Shown here piece by piece: positions 20,946 to 31,531 of a DNA stretch of 64,000 nucleotides. Under the pieces are notes generated by a model, which did no database searches, had not been told where the DNA came from, and worked only from the letters and a program-made list of their open reading frames with translations. The first letter of the stretch is position 1, and each line of letters opens with the position of its first letter. Location of the stretch: NCBI RefSeq assembly GCF_900129395.1, contig NZ_FQVP01000004.1, forward strand, positions 248,001 through 312,000, in the 5' to 3' direction. A program made the translations under genes and the position numbers. This DNA comes from Pseudosulfitobacter pseudonitzschiae. Its GTDB lineage: Bacteria; Pseudomonadota; Alphaproteobacteria; Rhodobacterales; Rhodobacteraceae.

Positions 20946-22124
20946 TCAAGCAATGCGTTCAATGGCCAGCGCAATGCCTTGACCGCCACCGATACACATG
21001 GTGATCAGCGCGCGCTTGCCGCCTGTGCGCTCCAGCTCGTGCAGCGCCTTGATGGTGATGATTGCGCCCGTGGCCCCAACCGGATGGCCCAGCGCAATCG
21101 CACCGCCGTTGGGGTTCACCTTCGCGGGATCGAATCCCAAGTCCTTGCTGACCGCCAACGCCTGCGAGGCAAAGGCCTCGTTGCTTTCGATCACGTCAAA
21201 ATCGGACGCGGACAGCCCGGTTTTTTCCAGCAACTTGCGCACGGCGGGGATCGGGCCAATGCCCATCACCTCGGGGCGCACACCGGCATGGGCATAGCCC
21301 AGGATGCGCGCCTTGGGTTTCAGCCCTGCCTTTTCCGCCGCCTCTGCCGTGGCCAGAACCATGGCCGCCGCACCGTCGTTGATGCCGCTGGCGTTGCCTG
21401 CGGTCACGCTGCCGTCTTTCTGGAACACAGGCCGCAACCCGCCCAGCGCCTCCATGCTGGTGGCCTTGGGGTGTTCGTCCTTGTCAAAGGCAACCGTGTC
21501 GCGTTTCACCTTTACCTCGACCGGCACGATCTGGCTGTCGAAACGGCCATCCGCAATGGCCGCTGCGGCGCGTTCCTGGGATTGCAAGGCAAAGGCATCC
21601 TGATCCTCGCGGGTGATCTGATGCTCGGACGCGACGTTTTCCGCGGTCACGCCCATGTGGCCGGTGCCGAACGGACAGCTGAGCGCGCCCAGCATCATGT
21701 CCAGCGATTTCACATCGCCCATCTTGGCGCCCCAGCGGGTCACCTGCGAGATATAGGGGCTGCGCGACATATTCTCTGCGCCGCCCGCCAGACCGAACTC
21801 GGCATCGCCCAGCATCAGCGATTGCACCACCGACACGATGGCCTGCACGCCAGAGCCGCACAGGCGGTTCACGTTCATTGCAGGGGTCGATTCGGGAATG
21901 CCCGCCTGCATCGCCGCGACGCGGCTCAGGTACATATCGCGCGGTTCGGTGTTGATGACATGGCCAAAGGCGACATGACCGATCTGGCCGCCTTCCACGC
22001 CCGAGCGTTCCAGCGCGGCCTTGGCTGCCACGGTGCCCAGCTCGATCGGGGGCGTGCCCGCCAACGATCCACCAAATGTGCCGATTGCGGTGCGCGCACC
22101 GTCAAGGATAACGATATCTTTCAT
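20946..22124 (-). CDS. Acetyl-CoA acyltransferase (beta-ketothiolase)
   Basis: A 392-residue thiolase. The nucleophile is C89 (NRLCGSGVQAIV), with H347 (ALGHPVGATGA) and C377 (CIGGGQG) completing the catalytic set. It condenses or cleaves 3-ketoacyl-CoA; the sequence alone does not settle synthesis (PHB) versus degradation. The ATG at 22124 has a GGAAG ribosome site and the conserved start MKDIVILDGARTAIG. It is divergent from an XRE-cupin regulator 106 bases away, which may control it. Confidence 0.92.
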   Translation of the reverse strand: MKDIVILDGARTAIGTFGGSLAGTPPIELGTVAAKAALERSGVEGGQIGHVAFGHVINTEPRDMYLSRVAAMQAGIPESTPAMNVNRLCGSGVQAIVSVVQSLMLGDAEFGLAGGAENMSRSPYISQVTRWGAKMGDVKSLDMMLGALSCPFGTGHMGVTAENVASEHQITREDQDAFALQSQERAAAAIADGRFDSQIVPVEVKVKRDTVAFDKDEHPKATSMEALGGLRPVFQKDGSVTAGNASGINDGAAAMVLATAEAAEKAGLKPKARILGYAHAGVRPEVMGIGPIPAVRKLLEKTGLSASDFDVIESNEAFASQALAVSKDLGFDPAKVNPNGGAIALGHPVGATGAIITIKALHELERTGGKRALITMCIGGGQGIALAIERIA

Positions 22125-22230
22125 GGCTCTTCCTTCCGTTTTACCAAACTTATGAAGCCCGCCGCGCAATATGTCAGCCACAACGTGCCGTCAGTTGACA
22201 GCGGGCGGTCCCCCGCGCATATCTTCCGTC

Positions 22231-22794
22231 ATGACGGATGACACTGACGCAATATTGACCCGCTTGCCCAGCCGCCTGAAAGAGGCGCGGCGCGCCCAAG
22301 GTTTGTCGCTGGACGCCGTGGCAAAGCTTTCGGGTGTCAGCCGGTCGATGGTCAGCCAGATCGAGCGCGGCGAAAGCAGCCCCACCATTGCGACCCTGTG
22401 GAACCTGACCCGCGCCTTGCAGGTCGATTTCGCGGGGCTTCTGGACGGCGATGCTGCGACGGCCCGCATCGAAGTGTTGCGCAGCGCGGACGTGCCCACG
22501 ATCGAAAACCGTGGCAGCGGTTGCCGTATCCGCATCCTGTCCCCGCCCGAAGAGGCGGGCCACCACGAGGTTTACGAACTGCGCTTTTCCGAAGGTGGCA
22601 TGCTGGACAGCCAGCCCCACACCCGCGGCGCGCGGGAACATCTGACGGTGATCGAGGGCACGCTGGACGTGACCAGCGCCGAAGCCACGCAGAGCATCGG
22701 CGCGGGCGACACGGCGCGTTATGCCGCCGACGTGCCGCACCGCATCTCTGCGACCAGTGCCGCGCGCGCATTCCTGGTGGTTCAGGACGCCTGA
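22231..22794 (+). CDS. XRE-family regulator with C-terminal cupin
   Basis: A 187-residue regulator. An N-terminal HTH_3 domain (LKEARRAQGLSLDAVAKLSGVSRSM split around residues 13-37, then QIERGESSPTIATLWNL) is joined to a C-terminal cupin_2 domain (about residues 115-183, with HEVYELRF and HLTVIEGTLDV). Such XRE-cupin proteins sense small metabolites through the cupin. The ATG at 22231 starts the conserved part. It is divergent from the thiolase gene and may regulate it or itself; the ligand is unknown. Confidence 0.88.
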   Translation: MTDDTDAILTRLPSRLKEARRAQGLSLDAVAKLSGVSRSMVSQIERGESSPTIATLWNLTRALQVDFAGLLDGDAATARIEVLRSADVPTIENRGSGCRIRILSPPEEAGHHEVYELRFSEGGMLDSQPHTRGAREHLTVIEGTLDVTSAEATQSIGAGDTARYAADVPHRISATSAARAFLVVQDA

Positions 22795-22807
22795 CTGACA
22801 GGGCGGC

Positions 22808-23443
22808 TCAGGCAAATTTCTTGCGTGCGGCCGCAAAGGACGCAGGCTCTGCCACGCTCTGGGGTGTATGACTGTCGGCCACGCTCTGGCCCAGCGCGGT
22901 GGTTATGGGCAGCTCGCCGCCCCACATGCCCAGTTCCAGGTCCGGCGCGTCGTCAACGGGTCCTCCGGTTCGGACCTTGGCCGTGGCGTGTTCGATCTCG
23001 ATGGCGACGACGCCGGTCGCCTTGCGCTCTTGCGATGTCATCGGGCGCACCTCCTTGCTGCGTCCCGGCAGCAGGTGGTCGGTGATCGCGTCCAGCGCCG
23101 TGTCCAGCTCTGCACCGGTGACCCGCCGCGCCGTCCCGTGCACCACGACCGACCGGTAGTTGACCGAATGGTTGAACCCCGAACGCGCAGCGACGATGCC
23201 GGTGATGTCGGTCACGCCCATACAGACCGGAACCTGATCCAGCAGGGCGATCCGTGTCTTTGACGCACCGTGGATGTACAGCGTGTCGCCGATCCGTGCA
23301 TAGGCCATCGGCATGACCATGGGCCGGTCTTCGGCGACAAATGCGACATGGCCAACCAACCCGCTGTCCAGAATGGCGTGAACGGTGTCCATGTCATACA
23401 GCGCGCGTTTGGGTTGGCGGGCACGGGCATATTTGGGCAGCAT
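22808..23443 (-). CDS. Pyridoxamine 5'-phosphate oxidase-like FMN-binding protein
   Basis: A 211-residue protein of the PPOX/split-barrel FMN-binding superfamily, starting MLPKYARARQPKRALYDMD. It contains GHVAFVAEDRPMVMPMAYARIGDTLYIHGA and NHSVNYRSVVVHGTARRV (both typical barrel strands, shown here as separate blocks). The reaction is unknown. The ATG at 23443 has AAGGA ten bases upstream. It is divergent, 74 bases away, from a MocR-type regulator, the classic layout of a regulator and its target. Confidence 0.85.
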   Translation of the reverse strand: MLPKYARARQPKRALYDMDTVHAILDSGLVGHVAFVAEDRPMVMPMAYARIGDTLYIHGASKTRIALLDQVPVCMGVTDITGIVAARSGFNHSVNYRSVVVHGTARRVTGAELDTALDAITDHLLPGRSKEVRPMTSQERKATGVVAIEIEHATAKVRTGGPVDDAPDLELGMWGGELPITTALGQSVADSHTPQSVAEPASFAAARKKFA

Positions 23444-23517
23444 CGGTGTTTCCTTTTGTTGACGCCTTTCGGGATAGGGTGCAGATTGGTATTTAAAAAT
23501 ATCCAGTTTGACAAAAA

Positions 23518-24966
23518 ATGACCAAACCACTTTCCTTGCCACTGATCTGCCAGCCCAGCGCCGCGCGGTCCGATACGCTTGCGGTTCAGGTCTACCGTGA
23601 CCTTCTGGACGCGGTGCGTGCGGGGCGGTTGAGCCACGGCAGCCGGTTGCTATCCAGCCGTGGGGCTGCACAGGCATTGGGTTTGTCGCGCAGTACGATA
23701 AACCTGGCTTACGAGTTACTGCGCGCCGAGGGCGTGATTGATGTCAGGCAAGGCGCCGCGCCGCAGGTGATAGCGCCGGATACAGGTCCCGCAAAGCCGC
23801 CGGTCAAGGTGTCGCGGACCCCTTCGGCGCGCGGCCGGAAACTGGGCGCGGTCCGGCGGGACAACGCGATGGCACAGGTGTCAGAACGGATGGCGCCCGG
23901 AGAGCCGAGCGAGGCGTTGTTTCCCGCGGATGAATGGGCACGTGCCCTGCGCCGCGCGGCACGGCGTATGCACGGTCCGGCGTCCGCCTATGCGGCCCCC
24001 CACGGATTGCCTGCGCTGCGCGGCATTCTGGCAGAGCGGTTGGCGACGGATCGCGGGCTTGCCGTTGATCCCGAACAGATCCTGGTCACCACCGGCACCC
24101 AAGGGTCGCTTGCCCTCGCTGCACAGGTGCTCAGCGATGCAGGCGACAGGGCGGCGCTGGAAGACCCCGGCTATCCCGGTGCCCGCGCCGCCTTTCTGGG
24201 GGCCGGGTTGCACCTGCATTCCATGCCGGTCGACGCCGAAGGAGCGCAGCCCGATGATCTGCCCGATGACACGCGGCTGATCTACCTGACGCCGTCCAAC
24301 CAGTATCCGTTGGGCATACGCATGTCTCACGCGCGGCGCCTCGCCTTTCTGAACCGGGCGCAGCAGACGGGTGCGCTGATCCTTGAGGACGATTACGACA
24401 GCGAATTCCTGTGGCGTGGCCGCGAGATCGCGGCGTTGACGGCCGAGGCGTCGGCCGGTCAGGTGATCTATATGGGGTCGGCGTCAAAGGTGTTGATGCC
24501 CGCGTTGCGGCTGGGCTGGATGGTGGTGCCACCGGACCTGATCGAACCGTTGCGCGCGGTACAGCGCAATCTGGGCCTGATGGCGAACCTGCATGCCCAG
24601 CATGCATTGGCGGATATGATGCGGGCGGGTCGTTATCGCGCACAGCTCAAACGGATCGCGCGGGTGTATGAGGGGCGGGGGCGCGCGCTGGCGCGGGCAT
24701 TGTCGTCAATTGACGGTGTCACGGCCAGCCAGCCAGATGGCGGCGTGCAGGTCACCGCGCGTTTCGATGGATCGCTGACAGAAGACGGCGCGCTGGCTGC
24801 TGTGGCGGCGCACGGTTTCCAACCAGCCAGGCTGACGGACTATTGCGCCGGGGCAGGGCTGCGCGGGCTGGTCATCGGCTTTGCCGACGCCACGCCCGAG
24901 CGGATTGCCCTGTTCGCCGACGCGTTGCGAACGGCTAAATCCAGTATATCGGACGAATATCCGTGA
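23518..24966 (+). CDS. MocR/PdxR-like GntR-aminotransferase regulator
   Basis: A 482-residue fusion. An N-terminal winged helix of the GntR type (VYRDLLDAVRAGRLSHGSRL, then LGLSRSTINLAYELL, about residues 25-75) is joined to a class I aminotransferase-like PLP domain (about residues 125-475). The latter contains LVTTGTQGSLALAAQVL, LEDDYDSEF and MGSASKVLMPALRLGW, the last with the PLP lysine. MocR proteins usually control vitamin B6, GABA or amino-sugar genes. The divergent FMN-binding gene is the likely target. Confidence 0.9.
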   Translation: MTKPLSLPLICQPSAARSDTLAVQVYRDLLDAVRAGRLSHGSRLLSSRGAAQALGLSRSTINLAYELLRAEGVIDVRQGAAPQVIAPDTGPAKPPVKVSRTPSARGRKLGAVRRDNAMAQVSERMAPGEPSEALFPADEWARALRRAARRMHGPASAYAAPHGLPALRGILAERLATDRGLAVDPEQILVTTGTQGSLALAAQVLSDAGDRAALEDPGYPGARAAFLGAGLHLHSMPVDAEGAQPDDLPDDTRLIYLTPSNQYPLGIRMSHARRLAFLNRAQQTGALILEDDYDSEFLWRGREIAALTAEASAGQVIYMGSASKVLMPALRLGWMVVPPDLIEPLRAVQRNLGLMANLHAQHALADMMRAGRYRAQLKRIARVYEGRGRALARALSSIDGVTASQPDGGVQVTARFDGSLTEDGALAAVAAHGFQPARLTDYCAGAGLRGLVIGFADATPERIALFADALRTAKSSISDEYP

Positions 24967-25032
24967 TACAGAAATCCCCTATTTCGGAATCATTTCCGGT
25001 ATGCTAGATATGACGGCAAAGAGGAGCCGTCC

Positions 25033-26217
25033 ATGACCCAAGCATTCCTGACCCACATCACTGAAACACTGGCCGAGATTGACGCCGAAGGCCTGACCAA
25101 GGTTGAGCGGCTGATCACCTCGCCCCAGGGTGGCAAGATCCAGGTCGCAGGCCGCGAGATGATCAACCTGTGCGCCAACAACTATCTGGGGCTGGCTGAT
25201 CACCCGGACCTGATCCGCGTGGCGCGCGACACGATGGACCCGAAAGGGTTCGGCATGGCCTCGGTCCGCTTCATCTGTGGCACACAGGACATGCACCGCG
25301 AGTTGGAGCAAAAGCTGGCGGCCTTTCTGGGTAAGGACGATTCGATCCTGTTTGCCGCCTGTTTTGACGCCAATGGCGGGTTGTTCGAACCTCTGCTCGG
25401 CCCCGAAGACGCGATCATATCCGACGCGCTGAACCATGCCTCGATCATCGACGGCATCCGCCTGTGCAAGGCGAAACGCTATCGTTATGCCAACAGCGAC
25501 ATGAACGACCTTGAGGCGCAGCTGAAACAAGCGCAGACGGACGGTGCGCGGTTCATCATGATTGCCACCGATGGCGTGTTCAGCATGGATGGGTATCTGG
25601 CAAACCTTCCCGACATCACCCGATTGGCCGAAGCTTACGGCGCGCTGGTCATGGTCGATGATTGCCACGCCACCGGCTTTATGGGGCCAAAGGGCGCGGG
25701 CACCCCGTCGCATTTCGGCGTCGATGTGGACATCCTGACCGGCACGCTGGGCAAGGCGCTGGGTGGGGCTATCGGCGGCTATATCGCAGGCCCGCAGCCG
25801 GTGATCGACCTGCTGCGCCAGCGCGCGCGTCCCTATCTGTTCTCGAACGCCCTGCCGCCCGCGATTGTCGCGGCGGGCATCGAGGCGCTGCGCCTGGTGG
25901 AACAGGGCGACGCACTGCGTGCGCAGCTGTTCGAGAACGCGAAATACTGGCGCAAGGGTCTGGAAACGTTGGGTTTCGACTTACTTCCGGGCGAACATCC
26001 GATCATTCCCGTGATGCTGGGCGAAGCGCAACTGGCGCAGGACATGGCGGCCAAGCTGTACGACGAAGGCGTCTATGTCTCGGGCTTTTTCTTCCCCGTG
26101 GTGCCACGCGGTCAGGCCCGCATTCGCACCCAGATGAACGCCGCGCTGACCCGCGACGATCTGGACCGCGCGCTGGCCGCGTTTGAAAAGGCAGGCAAGG
26201 CCTGTGGGGTGATCTGA
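25033..26217 (+). CDS. kbl: Glycine C-acetyltransferase (2-amino-3-ketobutyrate CoA ligase)
   Basis: A 394-residue PLP enzyme of the alpha-oxoamine synthase family. It cleaves 2-amino-3-ketobutyrate with CoA to glycine and acetyl-CoA, the second step of threonine degradation. The PLP lysine is K241 in [20 protein letters not shown] binds the cofactor ring. [14 protein letters not shown] is a family hallmark. A GAGGAG ribosome site precedes the ATG. It overlaps tdh by one base (TGATG), so the two pathway enzymes are co-translated. Confidence 0.97.
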   Translation: MTQAFLTHITETLAEIDAEGLTKVERLITSPQGGKIQVAGREMINLCANNYLGLADHPDLIRVARDTMDPKGFGMASVRFICGTQDMHRELEQKLAAFLGKDDSILFAACFDANGGLFEPLLGPEDAIISDALNHASIIDGIRLCKAKRYRYANSDMNDLEAQLKQAQTDGARFIMIATDGVFSMDGYLANLPDITRLAEAYGALVMVDDCHATGFMGPKGAGTPSHFGVDVDILTGTLGKALGGAIGGYIAGPQPVIDLLRQRARPYLFSNALPPAIVAAGIEALRLVEQGDALRAQLFENAKYWRKGLETLGFDLLPGEHPIIPVMLGEAQLAQDMAAKLYDEGVYVSGFFFPVVPRGQARIRTQMNAALTRDDLDRALAAFEKAGKACGVI

Positions 26218-27257
26218 TGACAACCAACGAAATGAAAGCCCTGTCCAAACTGCACGCCCGCGAAGGGCTGTGGATGGTCAACGCGCCAGTGCCCGAGATT
26301 GGCCCCGACGATGTGCTGATCAAGATCAACAAGACGGGCATTTGTGGCACCGACATCCACATCTGGAACTGGGACGACTGGGCGCAGAAAACCGTGCCGG
26401 TGCCGATGATCACCGGTCACGAGTTTGCTGGCGAGATCGTCGAGATTGGCCGCGATGTGCAAGGGCTGGAACTGGGCCAGCGGTGCAGCGGCGAGGGGCA
26501 TCTGATCGGCACCCAAAGCCGCCAAAGCCGCGCGGGCAAGTTCCACCTTGATCCCGCGACGCGGGGCATCGGGGTGAATGAACAGGGGGCCTTTGCCCAA
26601 TACCTGCGCCTGCCCGCGTTCAACGTGGTGCCGCTGCCGGACGAGATCAGCGACGACATCGGTGCGATCCTTGATCCGCTGGGCAACGCGGTCCACACCG
26701 CGCTGAGTTTCGATCTGATCGGCGAGGATGTGTTGGTCACGGGGGCCGGTCCCATTGGGATCATGGCCGCCGCAGTCGCCCGTCACGCCGGTGCGCGGCA
26801 CGTGGTGATTACGGATGTGAACCCAGACCGGCTGGCCCTGGCGGCACAGGTGGCGGACGTGGTGCCGGTGAATGTGACGCAAGAAGCGTTGCCTGACGTG
26901 ATCGCACGGCTGAAAATGAAGCAGGGTTTCGACGTCGGCATGGAAATGTCCGGCAACCAGCAGGCGCTGGACCAGATGGTCGAGGCGATGACCATGGGCG
27001 GGCGCATAGCAATGTTGGGCATTCCGCCGGGCCAAAGCCCCGTCGACTGGAGCCGGATCGTGTTCAAGGCGATCACGATCAAGGGTGTCTATGGCCGCGA
27101 GATTTTCGAGACCTGGTACAAGATGATCGCGATGCTGGAAAACGGTCTGGACGTGTCACGGGTGATCACGCACCGGTTCCACGTGGACGATTTCGAGGCC
27201 GGATTTGCAGCGATGAAGTCGGGGCAAAGCGGCAAGGTCGTGCTCGACTGGACCTAG
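26217..27257 (+). CDS. tdh: L-threonine 3-dehydrogenase lacking structural-zinc cysteines
   Basis: A 346-residue medium-chain dehydrogenase that oxidises threonine to 2-amino-3-ketobutyrate with NAD+. Catalytic zinc ligands are present (C43 in GICGTDIH, H68-E69 in TGHEF), as is the Rossmann motif [12 protein letters not shown]. The C-terminal [11 protein letters not shown] block is typical of Tdh. The lobe that in the E. coli enzyme carries four structural-zinc cysteines reads [18 protein letters not shown] here, with G98, S101, S104 and D112 at the cysteine positions. It follows kbl directly. Confidence 0.95.
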   Translation: MTTNEMKALSKLHAREGLWMVNAPVPEIGPDDVLIKINKTGICGTDIHIWNWDDWAQKTVPVPMITGHEFAGEIVEIGRDVQGLELGQRCSGEGHLIGTQSRQSRAGKFHLDPATRGIGVNEQGAFAQYLRLPAFNVVPLPDEISDDIGAILDPLGNAVHTALSFDLIGEDVLVTGAGPIGIMAAAVARHAGARHVVITDVNPDRLALAAQVADVVPVNVTQEALPDVIARLKMKQGFDVGMEMSGNQQALDQMVEAMTMGGRIAMLGIPPGQSPVDWSRIVFKAITIKGVYGREIFETWYKMIAMLENGLDVSRVITHRFHVDDFEAGFAAMKSGQSGKVVLDWT

Positions 27258-27281
27258 TGGTTCAACGTCGGGCGCTGGTGT

Positions 27282-28016
27282 TCAGCCTTGCGGTTTGAGC
27301 GGCACGCGGCCCTTGTCGGTCAGCGTCCAGCAATCGCGCCCTTCGAACACGGCGACGGTCATCGGTTTGCCGTAACCCGCACCCGTATCCAGGTTGACCC
27401 GGTTTCCGTAATGCGTGGCCTCATCCACCGGGGTATGCCCGTGCACGATCAGCTTGGGGTGCGGCGTGGTGGCGTCGTGGAACTCTTGCCGGATCCAGAT
27501 CAGATCGTGTTCGGTCTGCTGGTCCAGCGGCACACCCGGACGGATGCCCGCATGGCAAAAGAACAGCTCGTCGGTTTCGTGGCTGAGTTTGCATTGTTTG
27601 ATGAAATCCATATGCGCCTGCGGCACGGTTTTCAGGGCCTCGGCGTGGACTTCGGTCTGGCGGCTTTTGACGGTGAATTCGATGCCATAGGATTCCAGCG
27701 TCGTATCGCCGCCCAGACGCGGGTGCAGCCAATACAGTTCGACCGGCAAATAGGCTTCTTGGCGGGGATAGTCCTGCATCCACCAATCGAACATCCGGTC
27801 GTGGTTGCCCAGCAGGAAGGTCCAGTCGCGCCCCGAATCACGGCCCGCGATCAGCGTGTCCAGAACGCCGCGACTGTCTGCGCCCCTGTCGATATAATCG
27901 CCCACGAACACAACGCTTGCATCCGGTCCGCCATCCGCCTCGATCAGGCCGAGGACGCGGGTCAACTCGCCCATTTGTCCGTGAATGTCGCCAACGGCGT
28001 AGATGGGCTTGGTCAT
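27282..28016 (-). CDS. Serine/threonine-type metallophosphoesterase
   Basis: A 244-residue calcineurin-like phosphoesterase. The metal motifs are visible in order: GDIHG at about residues 9-13, GDYIDRGAD near 41-49, GNHD near 75-78, then HAG and HGHTPVD towards the C-terminus. This is the PPP/ApaH-like pattern; the substrate may be a phosphoprotein or a dinucleoside polyphosphate and is not known. The ATG at 28016 begins the conserved MTKPIYAVGDIHG. It is convergent with tdh. Confidence 0.9.
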   Translation of the reverse strand: MTKPIYAVGDIHGQMGELTRVLGLIEADGGPDASVVFVGDYIDRGADSRGVLDTLIAGRDSGRDWTFLLGNHDRMFDWWMQDYPRQEAYLPVELYWLHPRLGGDTTLESYGIEFTVKSRQTEVHAEALKTVPQAHMDFIKQCKLSHETDELFFCHAGIRPGVPLDQQTEHDLIWIRQEFHDATTPHPKLIVHGHTPVDEATHYGNRVNLDTGAGYGKPMTVAVFEGRDCWTLTDKGRVPLKPQG

Positions 28017-28177
28017 GGAAGTCCTCGGGGCTGAAACGATTTCATGGAGGGAATAGGCGGACAGGCCCCGCGCTGCAAGCAATCGTGACGCTTGACAGCT
28101 TTAGGTGCATGTTGGTCATACTAAGGCGATTATGGCAGGTTAATTTGCCAATGATTTTTGCAAAGGGAGAATTTCAG

Positions 28178-28549
28178 ATGCGAGGGATAGCACATTATTT
28201 CATGTTGGCGGCCGTGGTCTCCGTGACGCTGGGTATGATCTGGGGCATGCAAATGGCCGCCAGCGAAGATCACGCGATGCGAAGCGCCCATGCACACTTG
28301 AATCTGGTCGGTTGGGTGACGATGGCAATTTTTGCCGTTTATTACCATCTGGTGCCCGAGGCTGGTGCGCGTCCGCTGGCGCGGATTCATCTGGGTGTTG
28401 CCGTTGTCGGGGTGGTATTGATGGTGCCGGGGATTGCGATGGCAAATTCCGGCGGATCGCCGGGCGTGGCCATTGCGGGGTCGTTGGTCAGCCTTGCCAG
28501 CATGCTGATCTTTCTGGCGACCGTGGTGATCCAGGGTCGCCAGAGATGA
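28178..28549 (+). CDS. Small four-helix membrane protein with HAHLNLVGW motif
   Basis: A 123-residue integral membrane protein with four predicted helices (about residues 7-27, 40-60, 70-89, 97-118). The second begins HAHLNLVGWV, a motif also seen in subunit I of haem-copper oxidases and in NnrS-like proteins. H6, H32, H38, H40, H57 and H71 could bind haem or metal. AAGGGAG precedes the ATG at 28178; an in-frame ATG at 28151 is less well supported. It is a monocistronic gene next to serA. Function unknown; a haem or copper link is inference. Confidence 0.75.
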   Translation: MRGIAHYFMLAAVVSVTLGMIWGMQMAASEDHAMRSAHAHLNLVGWVTMAIFAVYYHLVPEAGARPLARIHLGVAVVGVVLMVPGIAMANSGGSPGVAIAGSLVSLASMLIFLATVVIQGRQR

Positions 28550-28561
28550 TTTGACCGAGGG

Positions 28562-30157
28562 TCAGTTTACCGCGAATTCCAGCGGCTTGACCTGATTGAA
28601 CATACCGGTGCTTTCCAGTGTTTTCAGGACCTCGGCCGGGATCGCGTCGTCCACATACAACAGCGCGATGGCTTCCCCGCCCGCTTCGTTACGGCCAAGG
28701 GTAAAGTTGGCGATGTTCACGCCGCCTTTGCCCATGGTGTTGCCCAGCAGGCCGATGATGCCCGGAACGTCGTTGTTGGTGGTGTACAACATGTGCTGAC
28801 CGATCTCGGCGTCGACGTTGATGCCCTTGATCTGGATAAAGCGCGGCTTGCCGTCGCTGAACACTGTGCCAGCCACCGAACGCTCGCGTTTGGAGGTGAC
28901 GACGGTCACTTTGACATAGCCATCGAAGACGCCCGATTTGTCCTGGTTGGTGGTGCTGATCTGGATGCCTTTTTCACGGGCAACCACGGGGGCCGACACC
29001 ATGTTCACATCCGGGTTGGCACGTTTCATGATACCCGCGACCACACCGCAGTTCAGCGCATCCAGGTTCATCGCGCCGACCGAACCATCGTACAGGATGT
29101 TGATCGCGCGGATCGGCTCGTCGGTCATCTGGCCGATGAACGACCCCAGATGCCCGGCCAGCGTCAGCCAGGGGCCCATCACCTTGGCCTCTTCCGCGGT
29201 GACCGACGGCATGTTCAGCGCGTTTTCAACGGCACCGGTCAGCAGATAGTTTGCCATCTGCTCGGCCACTTGCAGTGCTACGTTTTCCTGCGCTTCGGTG
29301 GTCGCCGCACCTAGGTGCGGGGTGCAAACGACGTTGGGCAGGTTGAACAGCGGGTTTTCGGTTGCCGGCTCTTCCTTGAACACGTCAAAGGCGGCACCGG
29401 CGACGTGGCCCGATTTCAGGGCTTCGGCCAGGGCCTCCTCGTCCACCAGACCACCACGGGCACAGTTGATGATGCGCACGCCTTTCTTGGTCTTGGCGAT
29501 GTTTTCCTTGGACAGGATGTTGGCGGTGGATTCGGTGTAAGGCACGTGCAGCGTGATGAAATCGGCGCGGGCCAGCAGCTCGTCCAGCTCGACCTTTTCA
29601 ACGCCCATCTTGTCGGCTTTTTTGTTGCTCAGGTAGGGATCGTAGGCCACGACCTTCATTTTCAGGCCGCGCGCACGGTCGCAGACGATGCCACCGATGT
29701 TGCCTGCGCCGATCACGCCCAGGGTCTTGCCGGTCAGCTCGACGCCCATGAACTTGGACTTTTCCCATTTGCCCGCGTGTGTGGATGCGCTGGCCTCGGG
29801 GATTTGACGCGCCACGGCGAACATCATCGCAATCGCGTGTTCGGCGGTGGTGATCATGTTGCCAAAGGGCGTGTTCATGACAATCACGCCCTTTTTCGAT
29901 GCGGCGTCCTTGTCGATGTTGTCGGTGCCGATGCCGGCGCGGCCGACGACCTTGAGATTCTCGGCAGCGGCGAGGATCTTTTCGGTGACCTTGGTGGCCG
30001 AGCGGATCGCCAGACCGTCATATTTTCCGATCACTTCGGCCAGCTTGTCCTTGTCCTTGCCCAGGTTGGGCTGGAAGTCGACTTCGATGCCGCGATCTTT
30101 GAAGATTTGAACAGCCGCGTCGCTGAGGCTGTCGGAGATAAGTACCTTGGGAGCCAT
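28562..30157 (-). CDS. serA: D-3-phosphoglycerate dehydrogenase
   Basis: A 531-residue long-form SerA, the NAD-dependent first step of serine synthesis from 3-phosphoglycerate. The NAD-binding motif is GVIGAGNIGGIVCDRA (about residues 145-160). The 2-hydroxyacid dehydrogenase signatures include INCARGGLVDEEAL and HLGAATTEAQ (catalytic histidine). An intervening domain and a C-terminal ACT domain (NNDVPGIIGLLGNTMGKG) suggest serine feedback, as in related long forms. It lies downstream of serC, separated by 83 bases carrying a large hairpin. Confidence 0.97.
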   Translation of the reverse strand: MAPKVLISDSLSDAAVQIFKDRGIEVDFQPNLGKDKDKLAEVIGKYDGLAIRSATKVTEKILAAAENLKVVGRAGIGTDNIDKDAASKKGVIVMNTPFGNMITTAEHAIAMMFAVARQIPEASASTHAGKWEKSKFMGVELTGKTLGVIGAGNIGGIVCDRARGLKMKVVAYDPYLSNKKADKMGVEKVELDELLARADFITLHVPYTESTANILSKENIAKTKKGVRIINCARGGLVDEEALAEALKSGHVAGAAFDVFKEEPATENPLFNLPNVVCTPHLGAATTEAQENVALQVAEQMANYLLTGAVENALNMPSVTAEEAKVMGPWLTLAGHLGSFIGQMTDEPIRAINILYDGSVGAMNLDALNCGVVAGIMKRANPDVNMVSAPVVAREKGIQISTTNQDKSGVFDGYVKVTVVTSKRERSVAGTVFSDGKPRFIQIKGINVDAEIGQHMLYTTNNDVPGIIGLLGNTMGKGGVNIANFTLGRNEAGGEAIALLYVDDAIPAEVLKTLESTGMFNQVKPLEFAVN

Positions 30158-30191
30158 GTCAGTGGTCCTTCATTGAATAAACGGGGGGTGG

Positions 30192-30236
30192 GACGGGGCG
30201 AACAGGGCTTTGTGCAAGCCGGGTGTTCACCCCGTC
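30192..30236 (-). other. Large intercistronic hairpin between serC and serA
   Basis: GACGGGG pairs with CCCCGTC, then across one mismatch GAACA with TGTTC, then GGCTT with AAGCC around a TGTGC loop: about 17 pairs. It starts five bases after the serC stop on the minus strand. No U-run follows (CCACCCCCC), so it is more likely an RNA processing or stabilising element than a terminator. Confidence 0.6.
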
Positions 30237-30240
30237 TGGA

Positions 30241-31380
<1,140 letters not shown>

Positions 31381-31531
31381 TTCTGCTATCCTCTCAGATA
31401 ATCGCCCTTCGTTGGGGAAGGGTGTCCCACGGACGCATCTACGGTCCTTCGATGGGTGGCGCAATGGGGAAAACGCGACTATAGCGCCGCTTGAACAGCT
31501 TTTTGCGACATGAATGGAGCGGATCGGAAAC

